Assembly: GCF_037975245.1 (NCBI RefSeq) | Contig: NC_092580.1 | Span: 33,283,501 to 33,347,500, forward strand | Length of the DNA: 64,000 nucleotides | Reading direction: 5' to 3' | Origin: Apostichopus japonicus | Lineage: Eukaryota; Echinodermata; Holothuroidea; Aspidochirotida; Stichopodidae | Shown here: piece after piece, positions 38,650 to 52,300 of the stretch | Numbering within the stretch: position 1 is the stretch's first letter | How the letters are laid out: the number at the start of each line of letters is the position of its first letter | The notes under the pieces: model-generated | The model's input: the letters and a program-made list of their open reading frames with translations, nothing else | Databases searched by the model: none | What the model was told of the DNA's origin: nothing | Made by a program: the position numbers and the translations under genes

Positions 38650-38903
38650 ACAATGAGTGTTAGCTCAGTGGTTAACGCCGGTGCCTTTCAATCATAAGGT
38701 CCCGATTTCGAGTCACACCAAGATTAATGTATGTCGTCCAGTAACAGAGTTGTTGACAATTGATAATCCACAATCTTGGACGTTAAATATGAATCAAGGA
38801 GACTGACTTCAGTCAGTTTGCGGCTTTGATAAGCCAATGATGGCTTCTTCGCGAGTTCCTGCTCGCAGGAGGATCTAAAATACATACATAAATACATCCT
38901 CTT
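38650..38903 (+). mobile_element. tRNA-derived SINE, copy 1
   Basis: The head GTGTTAGCTCAGTGGTTAAC resembles a tRNA D-arm/box A, and TTTCGAGTCACACC a weakened box B. A body of about 150 bp follows, then a tail AAATACATACATAAATACAT. The whole unit is repeated in the opposite orientation at 54368-54616, which defines its ends. Confidence 0.8.
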
Positions 38904-39128
38904 TGATCATACAATAAACATACACAACTGACCTGGACGGTGGCCAGTTATATCAATGTCCCTACAGCTCCACCGTAGCATTGGCTGCCTGTCTGTGCGT
39001 ATGTGGTGTTGTCTCTCCGTTATCCTCAGTGATCCGATACTAAACATACACATCTGACCTGGACGGTGGCCAATCTATATCACTAGCAACTTATCACTAT
39101 ACTTTCTCTATACGAATCTTGTTCAACC

Positions 39129-40252
39129 ATGGAGTATCAACTGCAAATTTGCAAGACTTTGATCGGCTTTGGCTTAATTTTCGTTGCAGTCCTTAAAATG
39201 GTATGTTACGTAATATCTCTCTAACTATTTACAACTGTTTAAAATTAAACATCAGTTTTTGTGCTTCGATCCAAGTTTTACTGGTAATATTCTCATTTAA
39301 AATGGTTTGATAGCATACTGTGATGCAAGCTCGATTTGGTTGTAAAATACTTTCTTGGTATATTATTACCTTCAAATTATTTTGCTAAACGGCTTCAATG
39401 TCGTTTCCGTGATCATTTCGATAACGACAGTACTTTTTAGGGTATGTCCGTTAAATTTTGCATACACGACAAACATTGGATGTTTTCGACAGTTGTCAAA
39501 TTAACTTATTAAGCATTGACTGGAACCTTCAACTGCTGCGCGCATTAAGGTGTATTCAAGCGCATAGTAGAGGCAATACATTAGCTGTACTCTCATGCAG
39601 CTGTTTAAAATATCGGAAGTTATTCCAAAGGCTATTCACATCTTGATTCATCCATTTATACATCGGCAAGGAAGGTCGTAATTTCACTGTAGGCGTTTGT
39701 CACCTATATCGAACGATGCTAGTTCTATTTTGGTGACATATTTGCCTTACTCTAGAGATCAAACATGATGCTAACCAACTCGAAATCATTTGTGATTCCT
39801 AAAGCCGGATCTCGAAAGAGATACTTTGAACAGACTCTGTTAATTGAAATGGAAGTAAACGACAAAGGCACATGGATATATATAATTGATATATATATAA
39901 TTGATATTTTTATATATAATTGATATATATATATATATCATTGATACGGAAAAAAAGTTTTTTCACTGTTCTTGATTTTCCAAGTCATTATACGATTTTC
40001 ATGTTCTCTAGAGTAAGGCAAAATATGTCACCGAAAACAGAACTAGTATTGTTCGATACAGGTGACAAGCGCCTACAGTGGAATTACGGCCTTCCTTACC
40101 GGTTTAGAACCTCTGGACATACAATCAGCGTCCATTGCCTAGTTGGTTAGGGTGTCCGCGTACAAAGCGGGAGGCCCGGGTTCGAATCCCGGTGGAGGCT
40201 GGAAGTTTTTTCACTGTTCTTGATTTTCCAACTCATTACGAATTTCATTTAT

Positions 40253-40303
<51 letters not shown>

Positions 40304-43300
40304 TATTGGGGGGGGGGGTTGTGTGGTGTGGTGTGGTATCGTGTTGTAATGATGGTAACATGCAGGTGCGCAGTATATGGTGTATACGTGTGTGGACAGT
40401 GCTTGCGAGGTTCATTGAGAAGATGTCTTTCACAGCTTTCGTTTAATTTGCTGCACCTGTCATTAGGAACGTAATGTGCACAGAACAAAAACCCCTTTAT
40501 TTCAAGATATTCTGTGGCATTTTTAGAGTTGGTCACCTTTTTAACTTGTCCCCCCCCCCCTCCAACCCCCATTGGGTTTTTCTGAAAGTTTGAGATTGTT
40601 GAGTTGTTAATGTATAAAAGTAGTTCCTTGCTCGTGGTATTGTTCTTTTTGTAACGATGACTGCGTATGGTTCTTTAAAAATACAGTTGTATGCTCAATT
40701 AGAGAAGTCTTATTTATTTATTTATTTGTTTATACACGGGTACTCCCTATTTCAATCACTTGTTATTAATAATATTGCGGTTGCTCAAGAGAAGACAATT
40801 ATTTTTAAATCGGAGGATTGTCCGAATGCTTGTAACAACACATAAAGGAAGCTAATATACAACTGAAAATAAATAAAATTACTTCTGTAAATACAGATGA
40901 GACTTCTTTCTCTAAGCACGTTAGCAACAACTTTGATTGAAACAATCGACAAAAATATTGTTTGTTGAATTTATAAGAAGTAATCATAACGTAATATGAA
41001 CAGACAAAAACATTGTTTATATGAAGATACTGGGTGGCATTTCTAGGAAACAGAAAATAAATTTGGGTGTTAACTCAGGGGGTTTACTAGTTTGCTGTAT
41101 TCATCGATATGAGACTTACTTTATTCGAATAACTGTTTCAGCAAAAGTCAAAGACGTACAAATGTTCAAAACGCGGGTGATGGCAAAAAATACCCGGATA
41201 AGAAAGTCACTTGAGAATCCAACCGATTATTTCTAAATCTCGCTGTCTTTTTTCATTTAATCTCGAAGTAACTTCTCTTTGTGACTTATGAAGTACTTTA
41301 AGGAAAAGGAATATATACGTGTAAAAACTAAACGCACAAATGTAACCCCATACACAAAGGAATGAACAAAGTACAGACAGCAACACATTTTACTTTTTCA
41401 CTTTTTTTTGTTACCGAAATGTACTGTGACTTTGATATTTTGGATATAAATCGATACTTTTTATAAATTATTAATATTAGTACATATGTTAACGAACACG
41501 TCTTTTAAAATAGGCTATGATTTTTGTTTTGTCCTACATTCCTGATATTTCCATTGTCGTTAACAATTTACTGCATGGAGCATTATGACAAGTATTTCGC
41601 ATAAATTTCGGAGCTACCGGGAGTAAATATCAACTGTTTTATAATTAACGCGACTTCTTTATCAAAACAGTTTTAGTTTTAGGAGACTCATATCGGGGTC
41701 AATTATATCGTGAATTAGTGATATTCTTTTGGATAATTTATTTTACTTACACAAGCTGGAATAATTCCGTTCTTTATGCCCAATAGCGTACCAACCCGAT
41801 CAATAATTCTTATGATTTTTACTTTAAACAAAAAAAGAGAAAGTCTAGCTTTGTGCCTTGCTTATCTCTTGGTTTTCTATGAGAAACACAAATAGTTACT
41901 ATGTTCAACATTAATTCCTTACCCAACCTTACGTTACATCCTCTGTTTATAAAAGTTTCAGATTTTCTCAAATGTTTTACTTTCGGTATTGGCGTTGAAT
42001 TATACGAACACGCACATATTGCATGATTATAACTTCATTTTCGATGTTTAAATGGAGCCATGGAGAAACAGTTCCGGTTTTATTCAGTTCAGCGATGATC
42101 AAATTCTTTTCCTTTGTAATAAAAAGTAGTTTTATTACGTTCTTTGTTTCTGAAATTGTATATACATCCTATTACAAACAAGCTAGGTTCAGACCTAAGA
42201 CCCAGAACCTTTATGAGGATCGAGCAACCACACCCTGCACTCCTCAGAACTGATGCTCAGAATGAATGAAAAGAATGAAATGAAAAGCTGGCTTGAACCT
42301 TGGACTTGATGTAAAGAATAGTAACTACATTAAGCACCAAATACTGTAGATAAATTGTTCAAATTTTATAGAAGCCCCCCCAAAAAAATATTAAAAAAAT
42401 AAAAAATTATATCACACCGAAAATGTTCGCAATAAAATTTTTGGGATCATGTTCCATTTACGATCATTCATCATGCAACATGTGACCGCAATGATGTGAT
42501 AAAATAATATCATATGATGTGAGAAAATTATTTTTCACAATCTCTGTAATTGATTTCTCTGACAAGCATCGATGGTCGGGATCGTTTGCACGTGCAGATC
42601 AGGGATGAAAAGACACATTGTATTCATGATTAAAACGTGACAATAACATCATTGTTTTGAACAATGACCATGGTTATCTCGATTGCTCTAGTCCGAGCTA
42701 CATTAATTACGAAATGGAAGACCTATTTGTTTACTTATTAATCATTGTTCTTAATGAGTCATTAGAATGAACTGGCAAAAGACGCCATGATTCAGACTTC
42801 CTTATTTTTTAACAATAGTATTTCTATTTTTAGATTTTAATTATACAGTAATGAAGGACAATGACGCATGTTTCTCCTTACAAAAAAACAATTTTAAACA
42901 AAAGTTCAAGTAAACCACATATTTCCCGTCCACCCGATTCGTCTGCCAAGTTTTTATTTGTCCTAATTACCTTCTATTTCCTGATTTTTCATCGTTTTCA
43001 GTTTTTTACCATCATTTTTAAATGTCATGTTTATAGTTATTGTGTTATCATATTTCTAATTGTTTAAATTTAGTTTATGGGTATAACTTGAATTGTATTA
43101 ATCGAAAGAAGTACAGAATGTTATGACCATAATCAGTAACTTTTAGTTGTATATATGTGCCAAATCGATCGCTTCTTTTACGGTTTTTACAATATCATGT
43201 TGTGCATTCCTCGCGTTTTCAAGCAGTGGGTTGCTGTCAAGCTAAACTTCTAATCAAATACGCTTGCAAGGAATCTGAAATTGTTACTTTTATACTTTCA

Positions 43301-46300
43301 TGTCACAACGAACGTTAATAAGCACGCTTTGAGAAAGTCTATCCTTATTAATAACAAAACAGTATTTGTAACTCCTCAGTAAACCTATCACACATTCATA
43401 TAGCAGACGACGATTGTATAGTGGTGTGCACGAGGGGAGGGGGGGGGGGGTGAACGCAGGGGGGTGGCAGCCCAACCTCTAATCGTCAGTTGGGGGAAGT
43501 CGTGCGCTTATGGTTTTTTTGTTGACATTCAGCCGCAACCGACTTACATAGAGATTACTGTATACTGTAAATCTTAAAACTTTTGTACCACAGTAAATAC
43601 TGGATTGTGCTGACACATCTGATAACTCGGTAGCATGTGCTATTAGGTTTACAGTATTCAAACAAATGAATCAAAATGATGGATTTACAAATATCCTCAG
43701 TTCTAACTGTTATCCTAATAGCACATATTACCGATTTATAGCACGATCCAGTTTTATTTTACTTTGGTACACAAATTTACAATTTAAAATTTACAATAGT
43801 AACTGTGTTCCCTGTGTGTATCGACTGCCAGCCGGACAAACATAAGGCCACTGCTATACGGGTTCACAGCACTCTCTTTTCACCTCACTATTAGGATAAT
43901 ATTGCGCTTGGAGCTACTTAGACTTAGTTATTGGCTATATATGCCTCAATGCACCTCTTGACGTTTGCATATTTCCTTATTTTCTTTATGGGCGAGGCCC
44001 CCAGACCCTCTCCCTTGGTGTTGGCTTCAGCGACCTCAGGTGCCGCATTCCCTTGATTCTTCATTCGCCTCCGGTCCTTCGTAAAGGTTCATCCCCTATC
44101 AGTCTTTGGACACTTTGAACCCGGGCCCTGCCCTAACCTTTGAAATCCTGGGCACGCCAAGAAAATATAAATACCCGGCGTAGACATACATCATGCAACT
44201 TCGTTTCTGACGAACCAGGCCTGAAAGCTAACTTCGCACACAACCATATAAAATCTATATTATTACATAGCAGACTCTTCATATATTGATAAGACCGTAT
44301 AACCACCTATAGTATAGACATAGACTTATACCGCACTTTCATATAGCAGATAAATCTATCCTAGCTTACTTTGCATATATATCAGCACCTAGACATTGTC
44401 CTACCACACTTACATAGCAGACTAAAATAGCCTAGCTTACTCTTCATGTATTAGGCCTCTGAAGTCAACAACCACATTTAGTCTGGACATAGGCCTGTAC
44501 CACACTTTCATATTAGACAAACCTATCCTAGCTTACTTGTAAAAGTGTAAATTGGGGTTGATTTTCTTATCATTAAAGCCGATTACCAGCATATTGCACC
44601 ACTTTAAAACGACAAAGAAAACCGTGATAGACCTTACACAGAATATTGCAGTCTATCACGTGGGAAGAGAAAGTTACTGCCATAAAGTGTAATACTTTAA
44701 AACAATGCTTCATCACGTGCAGACAACATCATGTGCACGATAATGAACTCAGGGTAATCCTGATAGAAAAGGAAGTAAATTGTTGCAACATCCATCATCT
44801 ATGTCTTGCAAGAGCGACGAAAGAGAATTGAATCTGTTAAGTTGAGGGAGGGGGTCGATATAGGGTACGATCTTCGAGAAGTAGTGTGGCAGAAACTGAA
44901 ACAAAGGTACTTCTCAATTACAGAACGGGTCACTTTCTTGCACCGCATATACAGAGATAACAAAAAACAAAAACTTCTTTACCCCGCACCATAGCAGTCT
45001 GGCTGTAAATAAACCGCTGATGTATATATACATCCGGGACTTTATCTACAGACAATCGTTTAAGGTACAAATTCCCAATTTCAAGGAACGCATCTTTACT
45101 GCGAGATATATATAAATCGCAGCTTCCAAAGAAATATATAAATAAATCGAAGTTTGGAGAATTTAGACGAAAAGGTAGAAACGTCTGAATGACAGTCTAA
45201 AATATTGAGAACGAAGGTGAAACTTTCAGAAGAGATTAACATTTTTGAAACACTATAGCCGAACATTTAATAGGGAAATTTGGAGAATGAAAAGAAAATT
45301 ATTACTTTTGAAATGAAAATAATATTCAACAACAAAGGAAGAAACTTCCAACAAGTCAAAACTGCGGCATAAAAAGTAGAAACGTCGGAATTAAAGTTTC
45401 AAATTTTCAGAATTTCGAAATACTGTATAGTCGAACATGCCGAGATCAAATAATCGAAATTGAGGATTTTCAGATACAAGTTTACCTTTCTTAATAGAAC
45501 CAATAAAATTCAGACGGACCCAATTTTCATGACCAGATTAAAACTATCAAAATATGCCGATGGAACTGCAGTTATCACAAATCTTTCAAGAGAAAGTCTT
45601 CATGGTAATTAAGGTTAGTCGATAAAGCTTTTACAGATGTGTTCACGGCTATGAAAAATCTGCTTTTGAGACATTCTTAATTTCATTAGGATATTTTAAT
45701 TCCAAACATCCGTATTTCGAAATAATAATTTTATTTCTATTGTTTTTTGGTGTTTTATTCACACAATATGATGGCGATTTCTTTAGACTCATTTATTTTA
45801 TATTAATATTTAGAATAAATATACTTGTCGAGGCTGATGTTCAACAGACATTTTCTCCAACTTTGCGTTGTGATGTGCCGTTGAAGAAGCCATGTACATA
45901 TCTACATACATAGGCGTAGGAGCCCAATTTGATTGGGGGGGGGGGGGGTGCTGTAACAACTTGCCCGAAAAATATAACCATTTTTTTTTTGCGCGCGTCC
46001 AACATGTTAATGTGCATATCATATAGGCATGCACCGGTTAATACATCGCATGCCAATAACATACAATCATTTGCCGTGTTATTACCCTTCCATATTGGTT
46101 ATAATTATTGGGGAAGTTGTTACAATAATAATGATAATAATAATATCAGTTTAACAATTGAAAAAAAAAATTGCAAATTATTTTCCTTCAGTAGAAAAAT
46201 TCTCAGCATATTGCCCGAATTTTCACCCAAAAAATTGGTTGGGGGGGTTGCAGCACCAGCCTCCCCCCCCCCCCCCCTCCGCCTACGCCTATGGCTACAT

Positions 46301-49300
46301 ATTACATGATACCCAGTGTTTTAACCATGTATTTTTGGGACTAAAGATTCCGTACTTTCCCTTTTAGTTTATTCTGTCACAGGAATTTGGTAAATATGAT
46401 ATACATTGCAATTTTATATGTATGTCTATATAATTGCAACAGTGTTTTTATCAAAACGGTTTGCATGCTTAAGCTGTTGGACCAATCCCGAAGGACTTCT
46501 TATCACAATTTGAAAGCTTTTTCTGGTGGCTAAAGTTGATTGCTGAATATTTTCTGAATCTAACTGTGAAAACCACAACCTCATAGATGTTTAGATTTAA
46601 CTATTTGTTTATATCCTTGGAACACGTAAAGTAAGATAAGTTGCATTGTTTCTTTTTTTTTATTTTTTACATTTGTCCAACATTGAATATCTTTCTTCCT
46701 TCCGTCATTTCATCGAGGCATCCCCGATATTTCCTTTCTTTGTGATGTCTTTGTGAATCGAATTACATAAGATATTATATCTTAAACAACATCGTAATCA
46801 CTATAAGGTAACAAATTTAAAATTGTTTACATTTAAGATATATTATATTTCGACGGTATGTTACACGGCAGGAGTTTTCCAACAAAATTAATAGTACATG
46901 ATAGTTCCAAAACCCATGAAACCCCAATAAACAAATGCTTCAACTGTTGGACCAATCCTTAATAACTTCTTACCACTATTTAAAAGCATTTTCTGGCGGC
47001 TAAAGTTGATTGCTGAATATTTTCTGAACCTAACTAAGAAAACCACAACCTCATAGCGTTTTTTATTGCGAAGATATGAATTTTTGAAATCTAGTGATAT
47101 TTTGTAAGGGCATGCATCTGGCAACAGTAGAATGGATGATGTCATCCGGCGCTTCAGATGAAAATGTCAATAATTTATTCACAAACAGAAAGAATATTTC
47201 TATAAAAAAGATACATTTTGATGACTTTCTTAGTACAGAGAACTTTGACAGCTAAGCAGTAGGAAGTTCCAGTACGTAGGAAGGGTAGTAACTTTCTAGA
47301 TGTTGTGCAAGATTGCTTTTTACATCAACATGCTTCCCTTTTAGGGGGGGGGGGGGATAGCATCCTGGATCTTGTTTTGAGTTCTGATCCAAGCAATGTT
47401 GTTGAGAGTTACAGAGGCAATTGAAATTTTACTAAAGGGTACAGATTGGATTAAATTGTTTAGAGATATGAGTGCTTTTCAATCTTGGATTTGTTTAGCT
47501 GATAAATTAAAGGTCATTATGGAAAATCATGTTCCGTGGAAGAATCGTCGTCGTAAAAGCAGTATGCCTCACTGGATGAATAAGAAAGTTAGATGTGCAA
47601 TTAGGCAAACACGTAGAATTTGGAAGTTGTTTAGGAGGATCGATTCTGAATCTTTTTCGGCCAAGTTTAAAATTCATCAGCTGAAGGTAGAATGCTTAGT
47701 CTCTGATGCCAAATTGAATTTCGAAAATAACATTGCCCTAAAAAATAAGGATAACCCAAAGGCCTTCTTTTCTTATGTCAGGTCAAAGCAGAAAGCTAAA
47801 GATGCAATTGTTTCTCTTAGGGCACCACATTCAGTTATTACTGATAGTCAGGATCTTGCAGATCTATTGAAAAACTATTTTGTGTCGGTTTTTACAAGGG
47901 AAGATATGAGTAGTACTCCAGATTTTCAGGGGGGGGGGGGGTGATAGTCCTAAACTGGAAACGGTCTTATTTTCAGATGAGGTTGTATTAAAGGAGCTGC
48001 TTCGTCTAAATGTTTATAAAGCTTCTGGACCTGGTGCAATCCAGCCGTGTTTGTTGAAGACTTTTGCACACCATTTCTGTGTTCCACTCTCATTGGTTTT
48101 TTGTAAATTTATGAATGAAGGTGATGTTCCTAAGGACTGGAGATGTGCTAATATTACCCCAATTTTCAAGAAGGGTGATAAGTCTAAGACCTGTTATTAC
48201 AGGCCTGTTAGTCTCACTAGTTTTGTTGTAAGGTCATAGAGTTTATTGTTAAAAAGTCCATATGGTCAGTCACTTCAGCAGCCAGTCTTTGATCAGAGAG
48301 TCTCAACATGGCTTTTGTCAAAAAAGGTCTTGTCTCACTAACATCCTTGAGTTTATGGAAGATGTAACAAGCTCACTAAATAGGCAGAAGTCTGTAGATG
48401 TTGTGTTCCTGGATTTCCAGAAGGCCTTTGATAAAGTTCCCCACCAGCGTCTTTTACTTAGGCTGAAGAGTATGGGTGTCATTGGGAATTTACTGTCTTG
48501 GATCGAGAATGGGCTTGGTAATATGAAACAGAGGGTGATAATTAAAGGTTGTGCTTCTTCTCGGCAGGACGTTACTTTAGTGGGGTTCCACAAGGGTCTG
48601 TTTTGGGTCCCTTGTTGTTTATTGCCTATATAAATGACATTGATGGAGATATTTTGTGTACAGCTAAGAAGTTTGCTGATGACACCAAATTGTATTCTGA
48701 GGTCTCTTCCAACAGCGATTCTGAGAAGTTTCAAACGGAGTTGGATAATTTTTTCCTGCTCACTGGGATGGCAAATGCTTTCTATTATTGATAAATGCAA
48801 GGTAATGCACATTGGTACTAGTAACCAAAAGTATACCTACAATCTTAATGGTGTGGAGTTATACAGGAGGTCTCTGTTGAAAGAGACCTAGGTATATACA
48901 TTGACTCATCTCTGCAACCTTCTAAACATTGTCTTGAAGCTGCTAAAAGAGGTTATATAGGGTTTTAGGTATGATCAAGAGGAACTTCAGTTTTCTGAAA
49001 GAGTACATAGTAGTTAGGCTTTATAAGCAGTTGGTAAGGCCTCATCTGGAGTATGCTGTGCAGGCTTGGAACCCATATTTTGCTAAGAATAAGGAAGTAA
49101 TTGAAAAGGTCCAGAGGAGGGCTACTAGGATGATTAGTTCCTTAAAGAGAGTTACTTATTATAGGCGGTTACAACTGTTGAATCTCACCACACTGGAGCT
49201 TGGGAGGTTACGTGGGGACTTGATTCAGGTTTTCAAGATTGTGTATGGTTTTGACAATTTATCCTTTACCGACTTTTTCATGTTTGCTAATAGTAGTTGT

Positions 49301-52300
49301 ACCAGAGGTCATTGTCTTAAACTCCAAAATTCGCAAAGTAGGATTAATATTCGGCATAACTTTTTTTTTCTTCTAATAGGGTAGTGCATGAGTAGAACGG
49401 TTTGCATGAGAAAGTTGTACTTGCAAGTAGTGTGAATGGGTTTAAGAATGCTTTGGACAGGCATTTTAAGCATTGTAATCGGGTCTGAGTGTCTGATCCT
49501 TTTTTCTACTAAACTAAACTAAGCAAACACTCCAAATGCATCAGGTTTCAAGGATAAATCAACAACTCACCAGGATAACCCTTTCAACAGATGGTTTTAT
49601 AATATGTCTTGTCAAAATAAACCAAAAAGTATAAACATATTGACGATGAAGAACAAATGGAAACTTAATATTATACTGATTTAAATACTTTTTCTCTAAG
49701 AGTCTGAAATGATAATGTGCGAAAGTATACTAGAAGAGGCGATAACACCGTACATTATGGATGAAGATTATGATGCTTAGTCTAAGCCAGGCTGTAATAA
49801 ATCACCGAGGGTTGTTTTGTTTTATTTTTATTTTCTTGTCGATATTTTTGAAGATTTTTTTCAAACGATGGAATCCTACTTTCAAATTTCAGAATTTTTG
49901 TAATCCAGAAAATATTAGTTTTAAGATTTAACGTATTCTTGATTATTTTTACATTAATTGAAGCTGTATGTTGGGTTAGGATATAATTTTAACTAAACAT
50001 GCATATTAGGCTATTGATAAATATTGGCATGGACACCCTTCAATCTAATTATGAGATCCATTGGATATAGAATCAACTTGCTGTTTCGGAGTGTTATGAA
50101 AGCTTCTTAAACCAAAAATTGCACAATTTGTGTCCAACAAAATTTAAGCACGGTTATGGTTTAATGTGTTGTTTTAATATCTTAAGATTTTAACCTACTT
50201 TCGCCATTCCCGTTTCAAATTTAGTGTACAGTAAAAGTAATAGACATCGTTTCCCGGTTTTTTTTTTTTATAGTTTCTAAGTATTTTTCTCCAACAGATT
50301 GTAACAATTCCAACGCAAAACGAAGCTGTTAGACTTACAGCAACCCCGCCCCGCCCCGCCACCCACCCAGCCGCCACCCCTCCCCCAAAAAGAAGCTTCC
50401 TATCAATTTATACTAACTCTTTATTAACTATTTCATGTTGTAGTGAGGTATTAAGCTCTCTATCAATTTAAACTAACTCTTTATTCATTATGTCATATTG
50501 CATTGAAGTATTAAGCTTCCTATCAATTTATTTCCTATCAATTTATACTAACTCCTTATTAACTATTTCATGTTGTAGTGAGGTATTAAGCTCCCTATCA
50601 ATTTATACTCCTAATCAATTTATACTAACTCCTTATTAACTATTTCATGTTGTAGTGAGGTATTAAGCTCCCTATCAATTTATACTCCTAATCAATTTAT
50701 ACTAACTCCTTATTAACTATTTCATGTTGTAGTGAGGTATTAAGCTCCCTATCAATTTATACTAATTCCGTATTAATTATGCCATTATTGCATTGAGGAA
50801 CGAAGCGCTCTATCAATTAATATTCCTTTCAATTTATACTAACTTTTTATTTGTTATTTCATGTTGTAGTGAGGTATTAAGCTCCCTATAAATTTATACT
50901 CCTAATCAATTTATACTAACTCCTTATTAACTATATTCATGTTGTAGTGAGGTATTAAACTCCCTATCAATTTATACTCCTAATCAATTTATACTAACTC
51001 CTTATTAACTATTTCATGTTGTAGTGAGGTATGAAGCTCCCTATCAATTTATACTCCTATCAATTTATACTAACCCCTTGTGAATCATTTCATATTGTCA
51101 GCTATTCCCCAATGCTTTCACAATACATAAAAAAAAAATGAAGTAAAAGTGAATTTTCAATAATTTACATATTTACCTTCGTTTTCCAAAGAACTCAGAA
51201 ATGGTTTTATATTATGACTTTGAAAGCCATAATTATCTTTTAAATTTGTATGTGTAAATAATTTAAATAGAATTTAAATTGCAAATTTTATAATTCGAAA
51301 ACTTACAATCAACGTATTTTTCCAAGACTACTTTTGGGATAAATGCTTTATTAAAAAATTATCAATTTTTGTTTTATTTCTGTACAGAAGCTAAAGTAAT
51401 TAGACCAAATAAACTCACTTCCGGATCTATAATTTTGCAAATGTGCAGTTCCTATGTGAAACCACAATGGTTGTACATGTGTATCTTTTAGTCCAAGATA
51501 AATGCTTTTTCTTAAAATATCTGCGTTGGATACGTAGGAAATATAAAAGTATAACAATATCAGTATTAAATACATCTCTTTGCTTCGTGAAAACGCGGCG
51601 TATTAAGTTTCAATCGGGAGAATTCGTCCCGTCCTCGAATGAATAGAAATTAAAAACCGCATTACTACACTCTGCGTCGGGGGGGGGGGGGGAGGGGCGC
51701 AACCAACATTTTTGTACTGATGAGTTTCGAAAGGAAGTGGGGGGGGGGGTGGTGGGGATAAGGCCTGATGTCGTCCAGTGTATATACGTGTAAGGGGAAG
51801 AGGTGGCCTCTTGAGAAATTTTGGTAAAATGGATATTGCAATTGATAGATGCAAAATGAAACTATTATTTGACACTTTTTAACCAATGTTGAAGAATATT
51901 TAGATTGTACCGCACATATATGCTATATATTAATTTATTGAGCCGGAATGGGGGGGGGGGGGACTCCCTGGTGTTATTCTGTGTTTTTTTTTTGCCTCGG
52001 CTCCGCATCGTACTTTTAGGAAACAGTTCATAAAATCAATATCTAATGACGTGTCTTTCTATAATTGTTTTGATTTCAACTTTATTGTTCGACTCTTTTT
52101 TCAGGGTGCACAAGGTCAAGATGTTATCGGCAGTAAGTAATCATTAATGTTTTTCTTAGCTATTTTTTGAACCTGACACAAATATTTAAACTTTATAGAA
52201 ACTATGAGAATACAGAAAAAATAATCCCCTGAATAAACTATCATTTGTTTGTCAATAATATTTAAAAGAATGGAGTTATGATGATAAATTATTTTTTATT

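Noticed and set aside
40127-40200. Functional tRNA gene
   Set aside because: Acceptor mismatch, ACA anticodon and repeat context point to a tRNA-derived repeat, so it is kept only as tRNA-like.
50395-51085. CRISPR-like or origin-like iterons
   Set aside because: Units are head-to-tail with no spacers and no associated genes; it is an ordinary intronic minisatellite.
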